Assembly: GCF_029760915.1 (NCBI RefSeq)
Contig: NZ_CP121685.1
Coordinates: 124,001-188,000, forward strand
Length of the DNA stretch: 64,000 nucleotides
Direction: 5' to 3'
Origin: Olleya sp. YS
GTDB taxonomy: Bacteria > Bacteroidota > Bacteroidia > Flavobacteriales > Flavobacteriaceae
Shown: piece after piece, positions 1 through 8,753 of the stretch
How the letters are laid out: the number at the start of each line of letters is the position of its first letter
Position numbering within the stretch: position 1 is the stretch's first letter
Notes under the pieces: model-generated
What the model saw: only the letters and a program-made list of their open reading frames with translations
Database searches by the model: none
Told to the model about the DNA's origin: nothing
Translations under genes and position numbers: made by a program

Positions 1-372
1 ACAGAATCTGAAATGGTTAAAGCCTCAAAAGGATTTACGTTACTTTGGGGAATTATTGCAATTGGTGTCGCCTGTGTTGCTAATCTAGCTGAAAATTTAA
101 TTCAATTAGTTAATATAATAGGTTCTATTTTTTATGGAAATGTGTTAGGGATTTTCTTATTAGCATTTTTCTTTAAATACATCAAAGCCAATGCAGTCTT
201 TATTGCTGCACTAATCACTCAAGTATTAGTGATTGGATTATTTTTCTTAAATGAATATGGTTTTATAAATCTTCCATTTTTATGGTTAAATTTTGTAGGT
301 TGTGTGATAGTTATAATAATTGCTTTTGTATTACAAACCCTAATGAAAAATGAAGATATAGAAACTTCTTGA
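1..372 (+). CDS. Sodium:solute symporter (SSS family), C-terminal fragment
   Basis: The reading frame is open to the left edge of the window (codons T-E-S-E precede the first ATG at 13), so this is the 3' end of a longer gene and not a 119-residue protein. The visible part has three to four hydrophobic helices with short polar links, and an NIIGSIFYGNVLGIFLLAFF stretch that I recognise from the last helices of flavobacterial sodium/solute symporters. It would sit in the inner membrane and use the sodium gradient to import a small solute; the substrate cannot be told from this end. A lipoprotein gene starts one base after its stop and is probably co-transcribed. Confidence 0.75.
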   Translation, partial: TESEMVKASKGFTLLWGIIAIGVACVANLAENLIQLVNIIGSIFYGNVLGIFLLAFFFKYIKANAVFIAALITQVLVIGLFFLNEYGFINLPFLWLNFVGCVIVIIIAFVLQTLMKNEDIETS

Positions 373-373
373 A

Positions 374-940
374 ATGAAACTATTTAAAATTCTTGTTTTA
401 GTATTATTAATTTTTTCATGTCAAGATGATTATAAAATAATTAGTGAATCGGACTTAAAAAAACTTACTATTCAAGATACCTTAGTAAATAACCCAAGTC
501 ATTTAATAATGACAGTAGGGAAATCGGAGTCTGACGAATTCCCTAAACTACTTTTAAAAAAAAGACATATGTATATGTTTGATAGAGATTTTGAAGTAGC
601 AAATGATTCTACAATTATTTCTTATTATTCAGCTTTTTTAATTGATAGTGATGGTGCGTTTCGTAAAAATGGAATTTGGTTATATGCACAATTTAAGAAC
701 GAAGGTGTTTTTCCTTTTAATTCAAATAGTATAATATATAGTGTAGATTCTATCCCAAAAAACTGGAATACAAAACGACCAACTACAGAAGGAATATACT
801 TTTATGAAAATGATTCGCTACAATTACTTTCTAAAGAACAGTCAGAAGAAAAGTTTAAAGAAAAACGAAAAAATGGATTTTATTTTATACCAAATAAAGG
901 AAGACTATTTGATAAAATAAATGTCAATGATTTAGAGTAA
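374..940 (+). CDS. Hypothetical lipoprotein
   Basis: This 188-residue protein starts with a short hydrophobic signal ending in a lipobox (LLIFSC, Cys16), so it should be lipid-anchored in the periplasm or outer membrane. The rest is polar, with no domain I recognise and no extra membrane segment. It follows the symporter stop by one base, which suggests a shared transcript and perhaps an accessory role to that transporter; this is inference from position only. The next gene converges on it. Confidence 0.65.
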   Translation: MKLFKILVLVLLIFSCQDDYKIISESDLKKLTIQDTLVNNPSHLIMTVGKSESDEFPKLLLKKRHMYMFDRDFEVANDSTIISYYSAFLIDSDGAFRKNGIWLYAQFKNEGVFPFNSNSIIYSVDSIPKNWNTKRPTTEGIYFYENDSLQLLSKEQSEEKFKEKRKNGFYFIPNKGRLFDKINVNDLE

Positions 941-971
941 AACGCATTTACAATTACAATTAATAAGAATA

Positions 972-2216
972 CTAATCATTCTTAGAGTTTTTCTCCTCAA
1001 TCCATTTACTCATATACTTTGTACTTTGCATAGTTTGATGCATCAAGATTTGACCTAAAAAGTGTTGCTGTCTATGGTTATTTAATCCTGTTTGAAGTAG
1101 CTCTAATTTGTATAACACATCTTTAGTATAGATAGCCTTATCGTAAAGTGTGTTAATAATCATAAAACCATTTTTTTGCTTACCATTCCAGTATATTTTA
1201 TTGGAGTATAGCTCTACTGCTTGCTTAGCAAATGCTTTAGCATCGTCTTCAATAAATGCATTAGTATCTTTTAAGGTACCATACATACCTTCTGCTCCAA
1301 TAGTTGTAGTAATACAAGGCGTACCATTTATCATGGCATCAATCAGTTTACCTTTTAATCCTGCTCCAAAACGTAAAGGTGCTAAACATACTTTAGCCTC
1401 TTTCATCACTTGGTTAACATCTTCTGCAAAGCCTTTAATTAAAAAGCCATCTTTATCGCTATGCAATTGTGTTGCTTTATCAGACACATAGGACCCGTAA
1501 ATATGCATTTCTGCTTTAGGTAATTCTTTTTTTATGAGTGGCCAAATCTCTTCTTTTAAAAATAAAACTGCATCAAAATTAGGCTCGTGCATAAAGTTAC
1601 CTATGGTAATAAAATCGTTACGGTCTTTAAACTTTGGACTGTTGCGCTGTGCTTCTGGAGAAATTGGGTCTAATAAAAACGGAAGGTAATACAACAAGTG
1701 TTCATCTACTTTAAATTGATTAACTAATATTTCTATCTCTACTTGAGATATCATTAATGTTAAATCGCATCTCAAAATACTTGCAATTTCACGTTTTGCT
1801 GTGTCGTTTTGCAAATAATTTTTATCAAAAAACGCTTGATCTTTTAAGGCTTGTTGACGTCCTTTGCGTAAACTGTGCAAATCTTCTGTATCCAATACTC
1901 TTAAAGCATTAGGACAATGCTCTGCCACACGCCATCCAAATTGCTCTTCAACCATAAAACGGTCAAACAACACAATGTTTGGATTTAATGTTTTAATAAA
2001 AGAATCAAAACTACTATCGTTTAAAACAATGTGTTCTGTTTTAACACCAATACTTGATAAATCGAATGCGTTTTCTGTTTTAGCGCAGGCAGATGCAAAT
2101 GTAATATCATAATTACCTGTCTGAAACACGTCTATTAATTGCATCATTCTGTAGCCAGCAGCAGAACTTTTAGGTTCTGGCCATACAAAGCCAATAATGA
2201 GGAGTTTTTGACTCAA
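972..2216 (-). CDS. Glycosyltransferase, GT4-like (group 1)
   Basis: A 414-residue protein with a two-lobe GT-B outline. The N-terminal lobe begins with a beta strand and loop (LLIIGFVWPEP) and contains a VLFDRFMVEEQFGW region. The C-terminal lobe has IGNFMHEPNFDAV, an HIYGSY strand, and the donor-site block around GAGLKGKLIDAMINGTPCI, matching the GT4 pattern in which an acidic residue precedes A-M-x-x-G-T-P. It should transfer a sugar from a nucleotide-sugar donor in the cytoplasm; acceptor and sugar are unknown. There is no membrane segment. It stands alone on the minus strand, not in a polysaccharide cluster. Confidence 0.8.
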   Translation of the reverse strand: MSQKLLIIGFVWPEPKSSAAGYRMMQLIDVFQTGNYDITFASACAKTENAFDLSSIGVKTEHIVLNDSSFDSFIKTLNPNIVLFDRFMVEEQFGWRVAEHCPNALRVLDTEDLHSLRKGRQQALKDQAFFDKNYLQNDTAKREIASILRCDLTLMISQVEIEILVNQFKVDEHLLYYLPFLLDPISPEAQRNSPKFKDRNDFITIGNFMHEPNFDAVLFLKEEIWPLIKKELPKAEMHIYGSYVSDKATQLHSDKDGFLIKGFAEDVNQVMKEAKVCLAPLRFGAGLKGKLIDAMINGTPCITTTIGAEGMYGTLKDTNAFIEDDAKAFAKQAVELYSNKIYWNGKQKNGFMIINTLYDKAIYTKDVLYKLELLQTGLNNHRQQHFLGQILMHQTMQSTKYMSKWIEEKNSKND

Positions 2217-2249
2217 AAGAGGGATTATTTTTGGATTAATAATTTAATT

Positions 2250-2723
2250 TTATTCTGCTCTAGGCGCTAATGCGTAATCAGCTCTAACCTGTCCAACCCA
2301 ATCCACAATAGCTTGTATCTGTGCATCTGTTAGATTGGCATCTCCATGGGTCCAAGTATAACTTGGTAGAGGCATTTTTTTGTCAACTACTTCTTCTGCA
2401 ATTTCTTCAAACTTATGGTCTTTTCGCTTTACAGAATAATCAGCCCATTTAGAAAAATTTAAATGCTTTTTACCATCTTCTACATGACCAGCTAACCAAT
2501 AATTAACTGGAGTTATCTTATTATACCAAGGGTATTTTGTTTGACTACTATGACAATCAAAACAGGTTGATTTTAAAATAGTTTTCACCTCATCTGAAGG
2601 CGTTGTTTCAGCTAAAAATGCTGTCAAATCCTCTGTATTCCCTTCATTTTTTTCAGGTGAAAAAAATTGAGCAACAATAAAAACGATTAATAAAGCCAAC
2701 CCTATTTTTTTAATTATTTTCAT
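2250..2723 (-). CDS. Haem-binding domain protein (single c-type CxxCH)
   Basis: The 157-residue protein has an N-terminal hydrophobic anchor or signal (residues 5-20) and one haem-attachment motif, Cys54-Phe-Asp-Cys57-His58. It is followed by YPWYNKITPVNYWLAGHV, the hallmark of the Haem_bd family found in Bacteroidota. The haem would be attached in the periplasm. A later methionine-containing stretch (KKMPLPSYTW) could supply the sixth ligand. The family is often encoded near oxidases or as a stand-alone electron carrier; here it is next to a glycosyltransferase, which says little about its job. The start ATG at 2723 gives a good signal peptide. Confidence 0.82.
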   Translation of the reverse strand: MKIIKKIGLALLIVFIVAQFFSPEKNEGNTEDLTAFLAETTPSDEVKTILKSTCFDCHSSQTKYPWYNKITPVNYWLAGHVEDGKKHLNFSKWADYSVKRKDHKFEEIAEEVVDKKMPLPSYTWTHGDANLTDAQIQAIVDWVGQVRADYALAPRAE

Positions 2724-2759
2724 TTTAACTATTTTTAGATTTTAAAAATACTAAAATCT

Positions 2760-3326
2760 TTGACTTCTAACACGCTATATCAAGAATTAAATTACGTTAA
2801 TCATTCGCGAGAAAAACGTTTGCATTATGCCAATCTTTTATTAGCAGATACTAGTTTAATTCCTAAGGTTTTAGATATTTTATTTATGGTAGATGATAAA
2901 ATCTCTCCTCGTGCAGCATGGATTTTAGAATTTATGTGTGGCGAGAATCTAGAAGCTATCATTCCACATTTAGACCAATTTACAGAACATATGAATAAAG
3001 TTCATTTAGATTCTGCTGAAAGACCTGTCGCAAAAATTTGTGAATATCTTGCAAAAGCTTACTATGGAAAAGAGCCTTCAAAACTTAAACAGGCATTACT
3101 CCCTAAACATCATGAAAAAATTGTAGAACTCTGTTTTGATTATATGATTAATGATGTGAAAGTGGCACCTAAAGCTTATGGTATGAACACCTTATACCTA
3201 TTTGGAAAAGATTATGATTGGATCTATCCAGAGTTGATTTTAATCTTAGAACGCGATTTTCATACACAAAGCGCAGCTTTTAAAGCTAGAGCAAGGCATA
3301 TCTTGAAAAAAATCAAAAAAAAGTAG
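2760..3326 (+). CDS. Hypothetical HEAT-like protein upstream of purB
   Basis: This 188-residue alpha-helical protein starts with TTG at 2760; no ATG lies near the N-terminus, and the next in-frame methionine is residue 43 inside conserved-looking sequence. The pattern of amphipathic helices (ISPRAAWILEFMC, MNTLYLFG) resembles HEAT/armadillo-type repeats. There is no signal peptide, so it is cytoplasmic. In flavobacteria a gene of this kind often sits just upstream of purB and is sometimes given the name adenylosuccinate lyase, but it has none of the lyase motifs. Function unknown; position suggests co-expression with purB. Confidence 0.62.
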   Translation: MTSNTLYQELNYVNHSREKRLHYANLLLADTSLIPKVLDILFMVDDKISPRAAWILEFMCGENLEAIIPHLDQFTEHMNKVHLDSAERPVAKICEYLAKAYYGKEPSKLKQALLPKHHEKIVELCFDYMINDVKVAPKAYGMNTLYLFGKDYDWIYPELILILERDFHTQSAAFKARARHILKKIKKK

Positions 3327-3413
3327 TCCATTTTGTTGAATTCTTAAAGCGGATTGTTTTAGTCTTCCCTTTAAAAAAACTATCTTTATGGCTTGTTAAA
3401 AAACAACCTTTTT

Positions 3414-4757
3414 ATGTCTTTAAACCAACTAAATGCCATCTCACCAATTGATGGTCGTTACCGCAATAAAATTGAAAAACTGCAAGCCTTTTTCTCTGAA
3501 GAAGCACTTATTAAATATCGTGTTTTAGTAGAAATTGAATACTTTATTGCATTATGCGAAATCCCTTTACCTCAGCTAAAAGGTGTAGATAACAGTAAAT
3601 TTGAAGACTTACGAGACATTTACCAATCGTTTACATCTAAAAACGCACAAGCCATCAAAGACATTGAGAAAGTAACCAACCATGATGTTAAAGCAGTTGA
3701 GTATTTTATTAAAGAACAATTTGATGCTTTAGGTTTAAGTGACTATAAAGAATTTATCCACTTTGGATTAACCTCTCAGGATATAAATAACACTGCAATT
3801 CCTTTAAGCATCAAGGATGCCATGAATGATATTTATGTCCCAGAATATTTTAATATTTTAAAAGAATTAAAGCGTCTTGCAGAAGAATGGAAAGATATCC
3901 CAATGTTGGCCAGAACCCATGGTCAACCAGCATCTCCAACCAGATTAGGTAAAGAGATTGAAGTCTTTGTTGTAAGACTTGAAGAGCAATTTAATTTATT
4001 AAATGATATACCAAGTGCTGCAAAATTTGGTGGTGCTACAGGAAATTTTAATGCTCATAAAGTAGCCTATCCAAATATTGATTGGAAAACGTTTGGAAGC
4101 ACTTTTGTACAAGAACAATTGGGATTGCAACACTCCTTTCCTACTACACAAATAGAACATTATGACCATATGGCTGCGTTATTTGATTGCTTAAAACGCA
4201 TTAATACCATTATTATAGATTTAGATAGAGACATATGGACCTATGTGTCCATGGATTATTTTAAACAAAAAATTAAAAAAGGTGAAGTTGGTAGTAGTGC
4301 CATGCCACACAAAGTTAACCCAATAGATTTTGAAAACTCGGAAGGTAATTTAGGTCTAGCTAATGCTATCTTTGAACATTTATCTGCTAAATTACCAATA
4401 TCGAGATTACAACGTGACTTAACTGATAGTACAGTACTGCGTAATGTTGGTGTCCCTTTTGGACATACTTTGATTGGTTTTAAATCTACACAAAAAGGTT
4501 TAGGTAAGTTATTACTAAATGAAACCAAATTTGAACAAGATTTAGACAATAATTGGGCAGTAGTCGCAGAAGCCATACAAACCATTTTAAGACGTGAAGC
4601 TTATCCAAATCCATATGAAGCCTTAAAAGGATTAACAAGAACCAACGAAGCAATTAATAAAACGTCTATTTCAAATTTTATTGATACCTTAGAGGTTAGT
4701 GATGCTATTAAAACCGAATTAAAAGCTATATCACCTAGTAATTATACAGGAATTTAA
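3414..4757 (+). CDS. purB: Adenylosuccinate lyase
   Basis: PurB splits SAICAR to AICAR and adenylosuccinate to AMP, each with release of fumarate, in purine synthesis. The 447-residue protein has the active-site THGQPASPT segment and the family signature GSSAMPHKVNP at about residues 293-303, whose serine lies on the mobile catalytic loop. Length agrees with the roughly 450 residues of the E. coli enzyme. I place the start at the ATG at 3414 (MSLNQLNAISPIDGRY, the usual N-terminus). A longer frame from TTG at 3393 adds seven residues unlike the family. A small membrane protein gene begins two bases after the stop. Confidence 0.96.
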   Translation: MSLNQLNAISPIDGRYRNKIEKLQAFFSEEALIKYRVLVEIEYFIALCEIPLPQLKGVDNSKFEDLRDIYQSFTSKNAQAIKDIEKVTNHDVKAVEYFIKEQFDALGLSDYKEFIHFGLTSQDINNTAIPLSIKDAMNDIYVPEYFNILKELKRLAEEWKDIPMLARTHGQPASPTRLGKEIEVFVVRLEEQFNLLNDIPSAAKFGGATGNFNAHKVAYPNIDWKTFGSTFVQEQLGLQHSFPTTQIEHYDHMAALFDCLKRINTIIIDLDRDIWTYVSMDYFKQKIKKGEVGSSAMPHKVNPIDFENSEGNLGLANAIFEHLSAKLPISRLQRDLTDSTVLRNVGVPFGHTLIGFKSTQKGLGKLLLNETKFEQDLDNNWAVVAEAIQTILRREAYPNPYEALKGLTRTNEAINKTSISNFIDTLEVSDAIKTELKAISPSNYTGI

Positions 4758-4759
4758 AT

Positions 4760-4945
4760 ATGTTTAACGATAATACAGCAATAGCACTTTGTGGTATAAC
4801 CTTGCTTCTCTTTTTTATAGGAGGTGTGACAGGGTTTTTAAGTAATCCATATTACATAGGGTTTGTTGTTATTATTTATGTTATCATTATTGTCAATCTT
4901 TTTATGAATAAAAGTCCAGACGTTAATGACAACGACAATTTGTAA
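4760..4945 (+). CDS. Small two-helix membrane protein
   Basis: The 61-residue product has two hydrophobic segments (about residues 8-27 and 32-49) and an acidic Asp/Asn-rich tail. It starts two bases after purB and ends just before a strong terminator, so it is the last gene of the purB transcript. I do not recognise a family. Its frame is open over the whole length with an ATG start, and its composition resembles its neighbours, so I take it as a real gene of unknown function. Confidence 0.5.
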   Translation: MFNDNTAIALCGITLLLFFIGGVTGFLSNPYYIGFVVIIYVIIIVNLFMNKSPDVNDNDNL

Positions 4946-4965
4946 GAAAAATTCAAAAAATAAAA

Positions 4966-4992
4966 AAAGGCTTATCCATTGGATAAGCCTTT
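4966..4992. terminator. Bidirectional hairpin terminator between purB operon and DUF4252 operon
   Basis: A 12-bp perfect stem (4966-4977 with 4981-4992, sequence aaaggcttatcc and its complement) encloses a 3-base loop. The A-rich left flank and T-rich right flank let it end transcription from both converging operons. Confidence 0.85.
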
Positions 4993-5017
4993 AACATTCA
5001 CATTAAACTATAGATTA

Positions 5018-5560
5018 TTATTTAAAAAAATCCATAAGATTATTAAGTTGTCCTTGATCAACATCTGCATTTTGCAGTTTATTAGTCAATTTAATCAACT
5101 CTTCGGGTTTCATGTCATCACCTAAAACTCTAATAACAGTAAAACCCACTTCTTTTGAGCTTGCAAGTACTAAAAACTCGTCAACAGTATCGTTATCACC
5201 AATAGTGCTTATTTTGACGTTAACACCATTGTCTTTAAACTCCATCAACTCTTCATACTTTTTATTATTTAAAACCGTTTTAGCTTTATTTAATTCAAGC
5301 TGATACTTATCTTTATTCTTGTCGTTAACTCTGTAAGCTAAAATATCTAATTTTCTAATGGACTCGTAAGCATCTTTCTCTTCTTCTGTTAGATTAGCAT
5401 TAGAAAAATCAACTAGCTTTGCGGATACATCAAACGAGGTAAACTCAGGTAATTCTTGATGGTCTACAAAATAAGTTTGTATAGAGTTTTCGTCTTTACA
5501 ACTCACTAAAACAAGTGATAAGCAAAACAGTGTGAAAACAAATTTAATTGACATTTTCAT
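5018..5560 (-). CDS. DUF4252 lipoprotein, second copy in ECF sigma operon
   Basis: A 180-residue lipoprotein: signal peptide followed by the lipobox LVLVSC with Cys21. It shows the DUF4252 layout, including EELMEFKDNGV near the middle and a C-terminal EELIKLTNKLQ helix. The upstream gene carries the matching segments ELMEVKDNGV and ISKLTQKM, so the two are diverged duplicates. It is the last gene of the minus-strand series sigma factor, anti-sigma-like, DUF4252, DUF4252, five bases from its neighbour. The biochemical role of DUF4252 is not known; the context suggests an envelope function controlled by, or feeding back on, this sigma factor. Confidence 0.8.
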   Translation of the reverse strand: MKMSIKFVFTLFCLSLVLVSCKDENSIQTYFVDHQELPEFTSFDVSAKLVDFSNANLTEEEKDAYESIRKLDILAYRVNDKNKDKYQLELNKAKTVLNNKKYEELMEFKDNGVNVKISTIGDNDTVDEFLVLASSKEVGFTVIRVLGDDMKPEELIKLTNKLQNADVDQGQLNNLMDFFK

Positions 5561-5565
5561 AATGC

Positions 5566-6132
5566 TTATTTTTTGCTTTTCTTCTCTAATTCCTCTCCAC
5601 CTGGAAGATTCATTTTTTGAGTCAATTTAGAAATCTGATTTAAGTCGATGTCTCCAGTTAAAGAAATAACAACGGTTTCAATAGAGCGATTTTCACCATT
5701 TATTTTAATTTCAGAATCTTTCATTACAGCATCCAAGCCATTAATAAACATTAGTAACTCGCTAATATGGTCATCGTCTTTACCTTGCTTTACATAAAAC
5801 TTCATGACCACGCCATTATCTTTAACCTCCATTAATTCTTCTAAAGATGCAGTACGTGATGTTACCCATTTTGTAATATCTTTAGCTATGGTTTTATCGT
5901 CTGTAGCCATAGTTTTAAAACTGGTAATACTATTTACCATATCTAAATAGGCTTTAGCTTCAGGATCATCTGTATCAATATCCATTTTAGCTAACATTTG
6001 AAACATTTTAGGTTTTATAGAGACGTAGGTAACATTGTCATCATCACTATATTTTTCAAATATATCTTGAGCCATAGCGGTTAAAGGCAACATTAAAATT
6101 GCCATTACTAATAGTATTGCTTGTTTTTTCAT
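5566..6132 (-). CDS. DUF4252 exported protein, first copy in ECF sigma operon
   Basis: I choose the ATG at 6132 (MKKQAILLVMAILMLP), which puts a normal signal peptide ending at AMAQ at the N-terminus; the ATG at 6156 would add eight residues before it. The mature part is about 165 residues of DUF4252 type, with repeated short beta strands and charged helices, and ends in a lysine/glutamate-rich tail. There is no lipobox, unlike its paralogue just downstream, so this copy is probably soluble in the periplasm. It lies between the anti-sigma-like gene and the lipoprotein copy, in one operon. Confidence 0.8.
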   Translation of the reverse strand: MKKQAILLVMAILMLPLTAMAQDIFEKYSDDDNVTYVSIKPKMFQMLAKMDIDTDDPEAKAYLDMVNSITSFKTMATDDKTIAKDITKWVTSRTASLEELMEVKDNGVVMKFYVKQGKDDDHISELLMFINGLDAVMKDSEIKINGENRSIETVVISLTGDIDLNQISKLTQKMNLPGGEELEKKSKK

Positions 6133-6168
6133 TGTATTAATATTTAAAGTTTTCATTGTCTTATTGTT

Positions 6169-6645
6169 TTATTGGTTATTAATTTTTAAAATTCGGCCAA
6201 TTGGGTTTTCCATTTCTTTTAAATAGTCAACATGCATGCCAGCTTTGTTCATGACTCCTAAATAATTAACTTGAGCAGTCCCTTTATTAAGTGTTTTAGA
6301 CACCAACTCTAGGTAAGATTTTGCCTGATTGTAAGCCAATCGATCTGCTTCTGTAATGTCATTGTCTTTAGAAGGTAAATTAAAATATATACCAACCATT
6401 AAAACTGCTACAGCTGCGACGCTTAACCACCTGAAATTAAATGACTTTTTAGTGTTTAGTGGCACGTCTTTAGTAAAAGTCTCTTGTTGGTTTACCAAAA
6501 AATATCCAAAAATAGCTTTGTAATGCTCTAAATGTGGTGCTACAGTATCTTGCGAAAAATAGTCTTTTAACTGTGCTTCTTCTTTTAGAGTGGTTTCTCC
6601 GTTTTCGTACTTTTCTAGTAAGTCTTCTATATTATTTAACACCAT
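6169..6645 (-). CDS. Putative membrane anti-sigma factor
   Basis: The 158-residue protein has a cytoplasmic N-terminal part of about 80 residues (IEDLLEKYENGETTLKEE onward), one membrane helix at about 85-103 (FRWLSVAAVAVLMVGIYF) and a short outer part. This is the layout of a single-pass anti-sigma factor. The zinc-binding HxxxCxxC motif of classical ZAS anti-sigma factors is absent. The gene overlaps the end of the sigma factor gene by 14 bases, a strong sign of translational coupling. The N-terminal region would hold the sigma factor at the membrane; this is inferred from layout and position. Confidence 0.7.
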   Translation of the reverse strand: MVLNNIEDLLEKYENGETTLKEEAQLKDYFSQDTVAPHLEHYKAIFGYFLVNQQETFTKDVPLNTKKSFNFRWLSVAAVAVLMVGIYFNLPSKDNDITEADRLAYNQAKSYLELVSKTLNKGTAQVNYLGVMNKAGMHVDYLKEMENPIGRILKINNQ

Positions 6646-7141
6646 AATTATGTGTTTTAGTTAATTTTTCTCTTATTACTTTTCTTGCTCTTGATAATGC
6701 GACTCTAACAGCTGTAGGATTCATGTCTAACATTTTTGCTATTTCATCAAAATTATACTGTTCAATATCTCTTAATTGAACAACCAATTTTTGTTGTTCT
6801 GGTAACTCTTCAATGATTTTAGCTACCCATTGCATACTATCATTTAATTCTACTTGCTTTTGTAATGCGACGTTGTGGTCTTTATAATTACTATGTACAA
6901 TTTTTAAATTTTGAGATTGTTTAGATTTTAACTTATCCAAACAAAAGTTTTTAGTCATAGTCATAGAAAACGCTTCAACGTTTTTATAATTTTCTATTTT
7001 ACTCTTATTATTCCATAATTTTAATAATACTTCTTGCGTCGCATCTTCTGCTTCTTCACGCGACACAAGTAATCGCTTCGCTAAACGAAAGACCTTATCT
7101 TTAAAAGGCATTACAATGTTTAAAAACTCCGACTGTGTCAT
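6632..7141 (-). CDS. ECF-type RNA polymerase sigma factor
   Basis: A 169-residue group 4 (extracytoplasmic function) sigma factor. Region 2 is marked by EEAEDATQEVLLKLW, which binds core polymerase and the -10 element. Region 4 is marked by LPEQQKLVVQLRDIEQYNFDEIA followed by a helix-turn-helix (LDMNPTAVRVALSRARKVI) that reads the -35-like element. It is the first gene of a four-gene operon with an anti-sigma-like protein and two DUF4252 proteins. Such modules usually autoregulate, but I could not identify the operator by eye. Confidence 0.93.
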   Translation of the reverse strand: MTQSEFLNIVMPFKDKVFRLAKRLLVSREEAEDATQEVLLKLWNNKSKIENYKNVEAFSMTMTKNFCLDKLKSKQSQNLKIVHSNYKDHNVALQKQVELNDSMQWVAKIIEELPEQQKLVVQLRDIEQYNFDEIAKMLDMNPTAVRVALSRARKVIREKLTKTHNYGVK

Positions 7142-7248
7142 TTTGGTTTGTTGGTTTCTATTACGACGAGCAACTATTAAATTTGTTACAATTTATTTTC
7201 AATATAGAATAAAGTAAGTACTTTTATTAAAAAAAATTCTTTTAGCTT

Positions 7249-8712
7249 ATGAAAAAGACATGGATATACACCATCCTGCTTGTAGTTTCTGTAACTTTTA
7301 CCAGTTGTTTTGAAGATATAGATGATAACGCTATTTCTGAAACCGATATCAAAGATTTTGTTTGGAAAGGTTTAAACCAATGGTACTTTTGGCAACAAAC
7401 GGTAACAGATTTAACGGATGATAGATTTGCTAACAGTACTGAATACACGGACTTTTTAAATAGTTACGAATCACCTGATGCGCTTTTTGAAGCCTTATTA
7501 TCTCCAGAAGACCGTTTTAGTTGGATTGTAGATGATTATTTTGCACTAAATAATACTCTAAATGGTGTCACTAAAAATAACGGAATGTCCTTTGGAGTTG
7601 GTACAATAACTGTTGCATCACAGACTACTTTTGGAGGTATTGTTCAATATATATTACCTAATACCAGTGCATCTGATAGTATATTAGAGCGAGGAGATAT
7701 TTTCTTAACTGTTAATGGTACACAACTTACACAGAATAACTACTTAAGTTTATTGTTTTCTAGTAGTGATACTTATACTATAGGTTTAGCAGAGATTGAC
7801 GCTAACGACAATTTAGTATTGACAGGAGAAACAGTAACACTTACTAAACAAGTGTATGAAGAAAACCCAATATTTATTGCCAATACATTTACTGTAGATG
7901 GTATTAAGGTTGGTTATTTAATGTATAACCGTTTTACTAGTAATTACGACCAACAACTTAATGATGTTTTTGCTAACTTTTTTGCTGAAGGTGTGCAAGA
8001 CTTAGTAGTTGACCTTAGATATAATCCTGGTGGTAGCGTAAATTCCGCAATACACTTAGCAAGTATGATTGCTGGAGAACCAGCAACTGCTTTATTTTTA
8101 AGACAGCGTTGGAATGATAAAATACAAGCAGTATTTACTGAAGAAGAAGTTAGTAGATATTTTGCAAATCAATTACCAGATGGAACAACAATTAATAGTC
8201 TAAATTTAAATAAAGTTTACATCTTAGCGCAACAGTCCTCTGCATCTGCTAGCGAGTTGCTTATTAATGGATTAGAACCCTATGTTAGTGAATTAATCCA
8301 TATTGGTAATACTACAAGAGGTAAAAATGAATTTTCGATTACATTGTATGACAATCCAGATTGTTCTTATTTAAATATTAGTGGTTGTTCTGGCGGTATT
8401 AATCCAAACCACACTTGGGCTATGCAACCTTTAGTTGGTAAAAATGAAAATGCAAATGGTTTTTATCAATATGAAAATGGGCTAACTCCTGACTTTGAAG
8501 TATTGGAAGACATTGAAAACTTTGGTGTTTTAGGTGACCAAAACGAGCCACTTTTAGCTAGAGCCATTCAACACATTACTGGAAATGGTCGATTTGGTTT
8601 GGCTACTGAACCTAATGCATCATTTTATAACATAGACCATTCAAATTTCCATACACTAACAAAAGATAATATGTATTTGGAAACGGAAGATATTCCAACT
8701 CTTATAAAATAA
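7249..8712 (+). CDS. S41 family peptidase (C-terminal processing type), lipoprotein
   Basis: The 487-residue protein starts with a signal and lipobox (VTFTSC), so it should be lipid-anchored outside the cytoplasm. An N-terminal helical part is followed by a PDZ-like region (about 110-200, including GVGTITVASQ and ILERGDIFLTVNG) and the S41 catalytic core (VVDLRYNPGGSV, then SSASASE). By comparison with Tsp/CtpA, Ser333 in SASASE and Lys359 in TTRGKNEF form the Ser/Lys dyad, 26 residues apart against 25 in Tsp. It would cut exported proteins near their C-termini. Flavobacterial paralogues of this form are common; the substrate is unknown. Confidence 0.88.
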   Translation: MKKTWIYTILLVVSVTFTSCFEDIDDNAISETDIKDFVWKGLNQWYFWQQTVTDLTDDRFANSTEYTDFLNSYESPDALFEALLSPEDRFSWIVDDYFALNNTLNGVTKNNGMSFGVGTITVASQTTFGGIVQYILPNTSASDSILERGDIFLTVNGTQLTQNNYLSLLFSSSDTYTIGLAEIDANDNLVLTGETVTLTKQVYEENPIFIANTFTVDGIKVGYLMYNRFTSNYDQQLNDVFANFFAEGVQDLVVDLRYNPGGSVNSAIHLASMIAGEPATALFLRQRWNDKIQAVFTEEEVSRYFANQLPDGTTINSLNLNKVYILAQQSSASASELLINGLEPYVSELIHIGNTTRGKNEFSITLYDNPDCSYLNISGCSGGINPNHTWAMQPLVGKNENANGFYQYENGLTPDFEVLEDIENFGVLGDQNEPLLARAIQHITGNGRFGLATEPNASFYNIDHSNFHTLTKDNMYLETEDIPTLIK

Positions 8713-8720
8713 AATTAAAA

Positions 8721-8745
8721 AAGCCTCTAAATTAATTAGAGGCTT
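8721..8745. terminator. Bidirectional hairpin terminator between S41 peptidase and btuB
   Basis: A 10-bp perfect stem (8721-8730 aagcctctaa with 8736-8745) with a 5-base loop, A-rich before and T-rich after. It lies between two convergent genes and can serve both. Confidence 0.82.
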
Positions 8746-8753
8746 ATTTTAGA

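Noticed and set aside
1150-1491. 113-codon open frame on the plus strand
   Set aside because: Antisense shadow of the GT4 glycosyltransferase gene.
2760-3326. Adenylosuccinate lyase activity for the HEAT-like protein
   Set aside because: It lacks the lyase signature; the true lyase is the next gene, purB.
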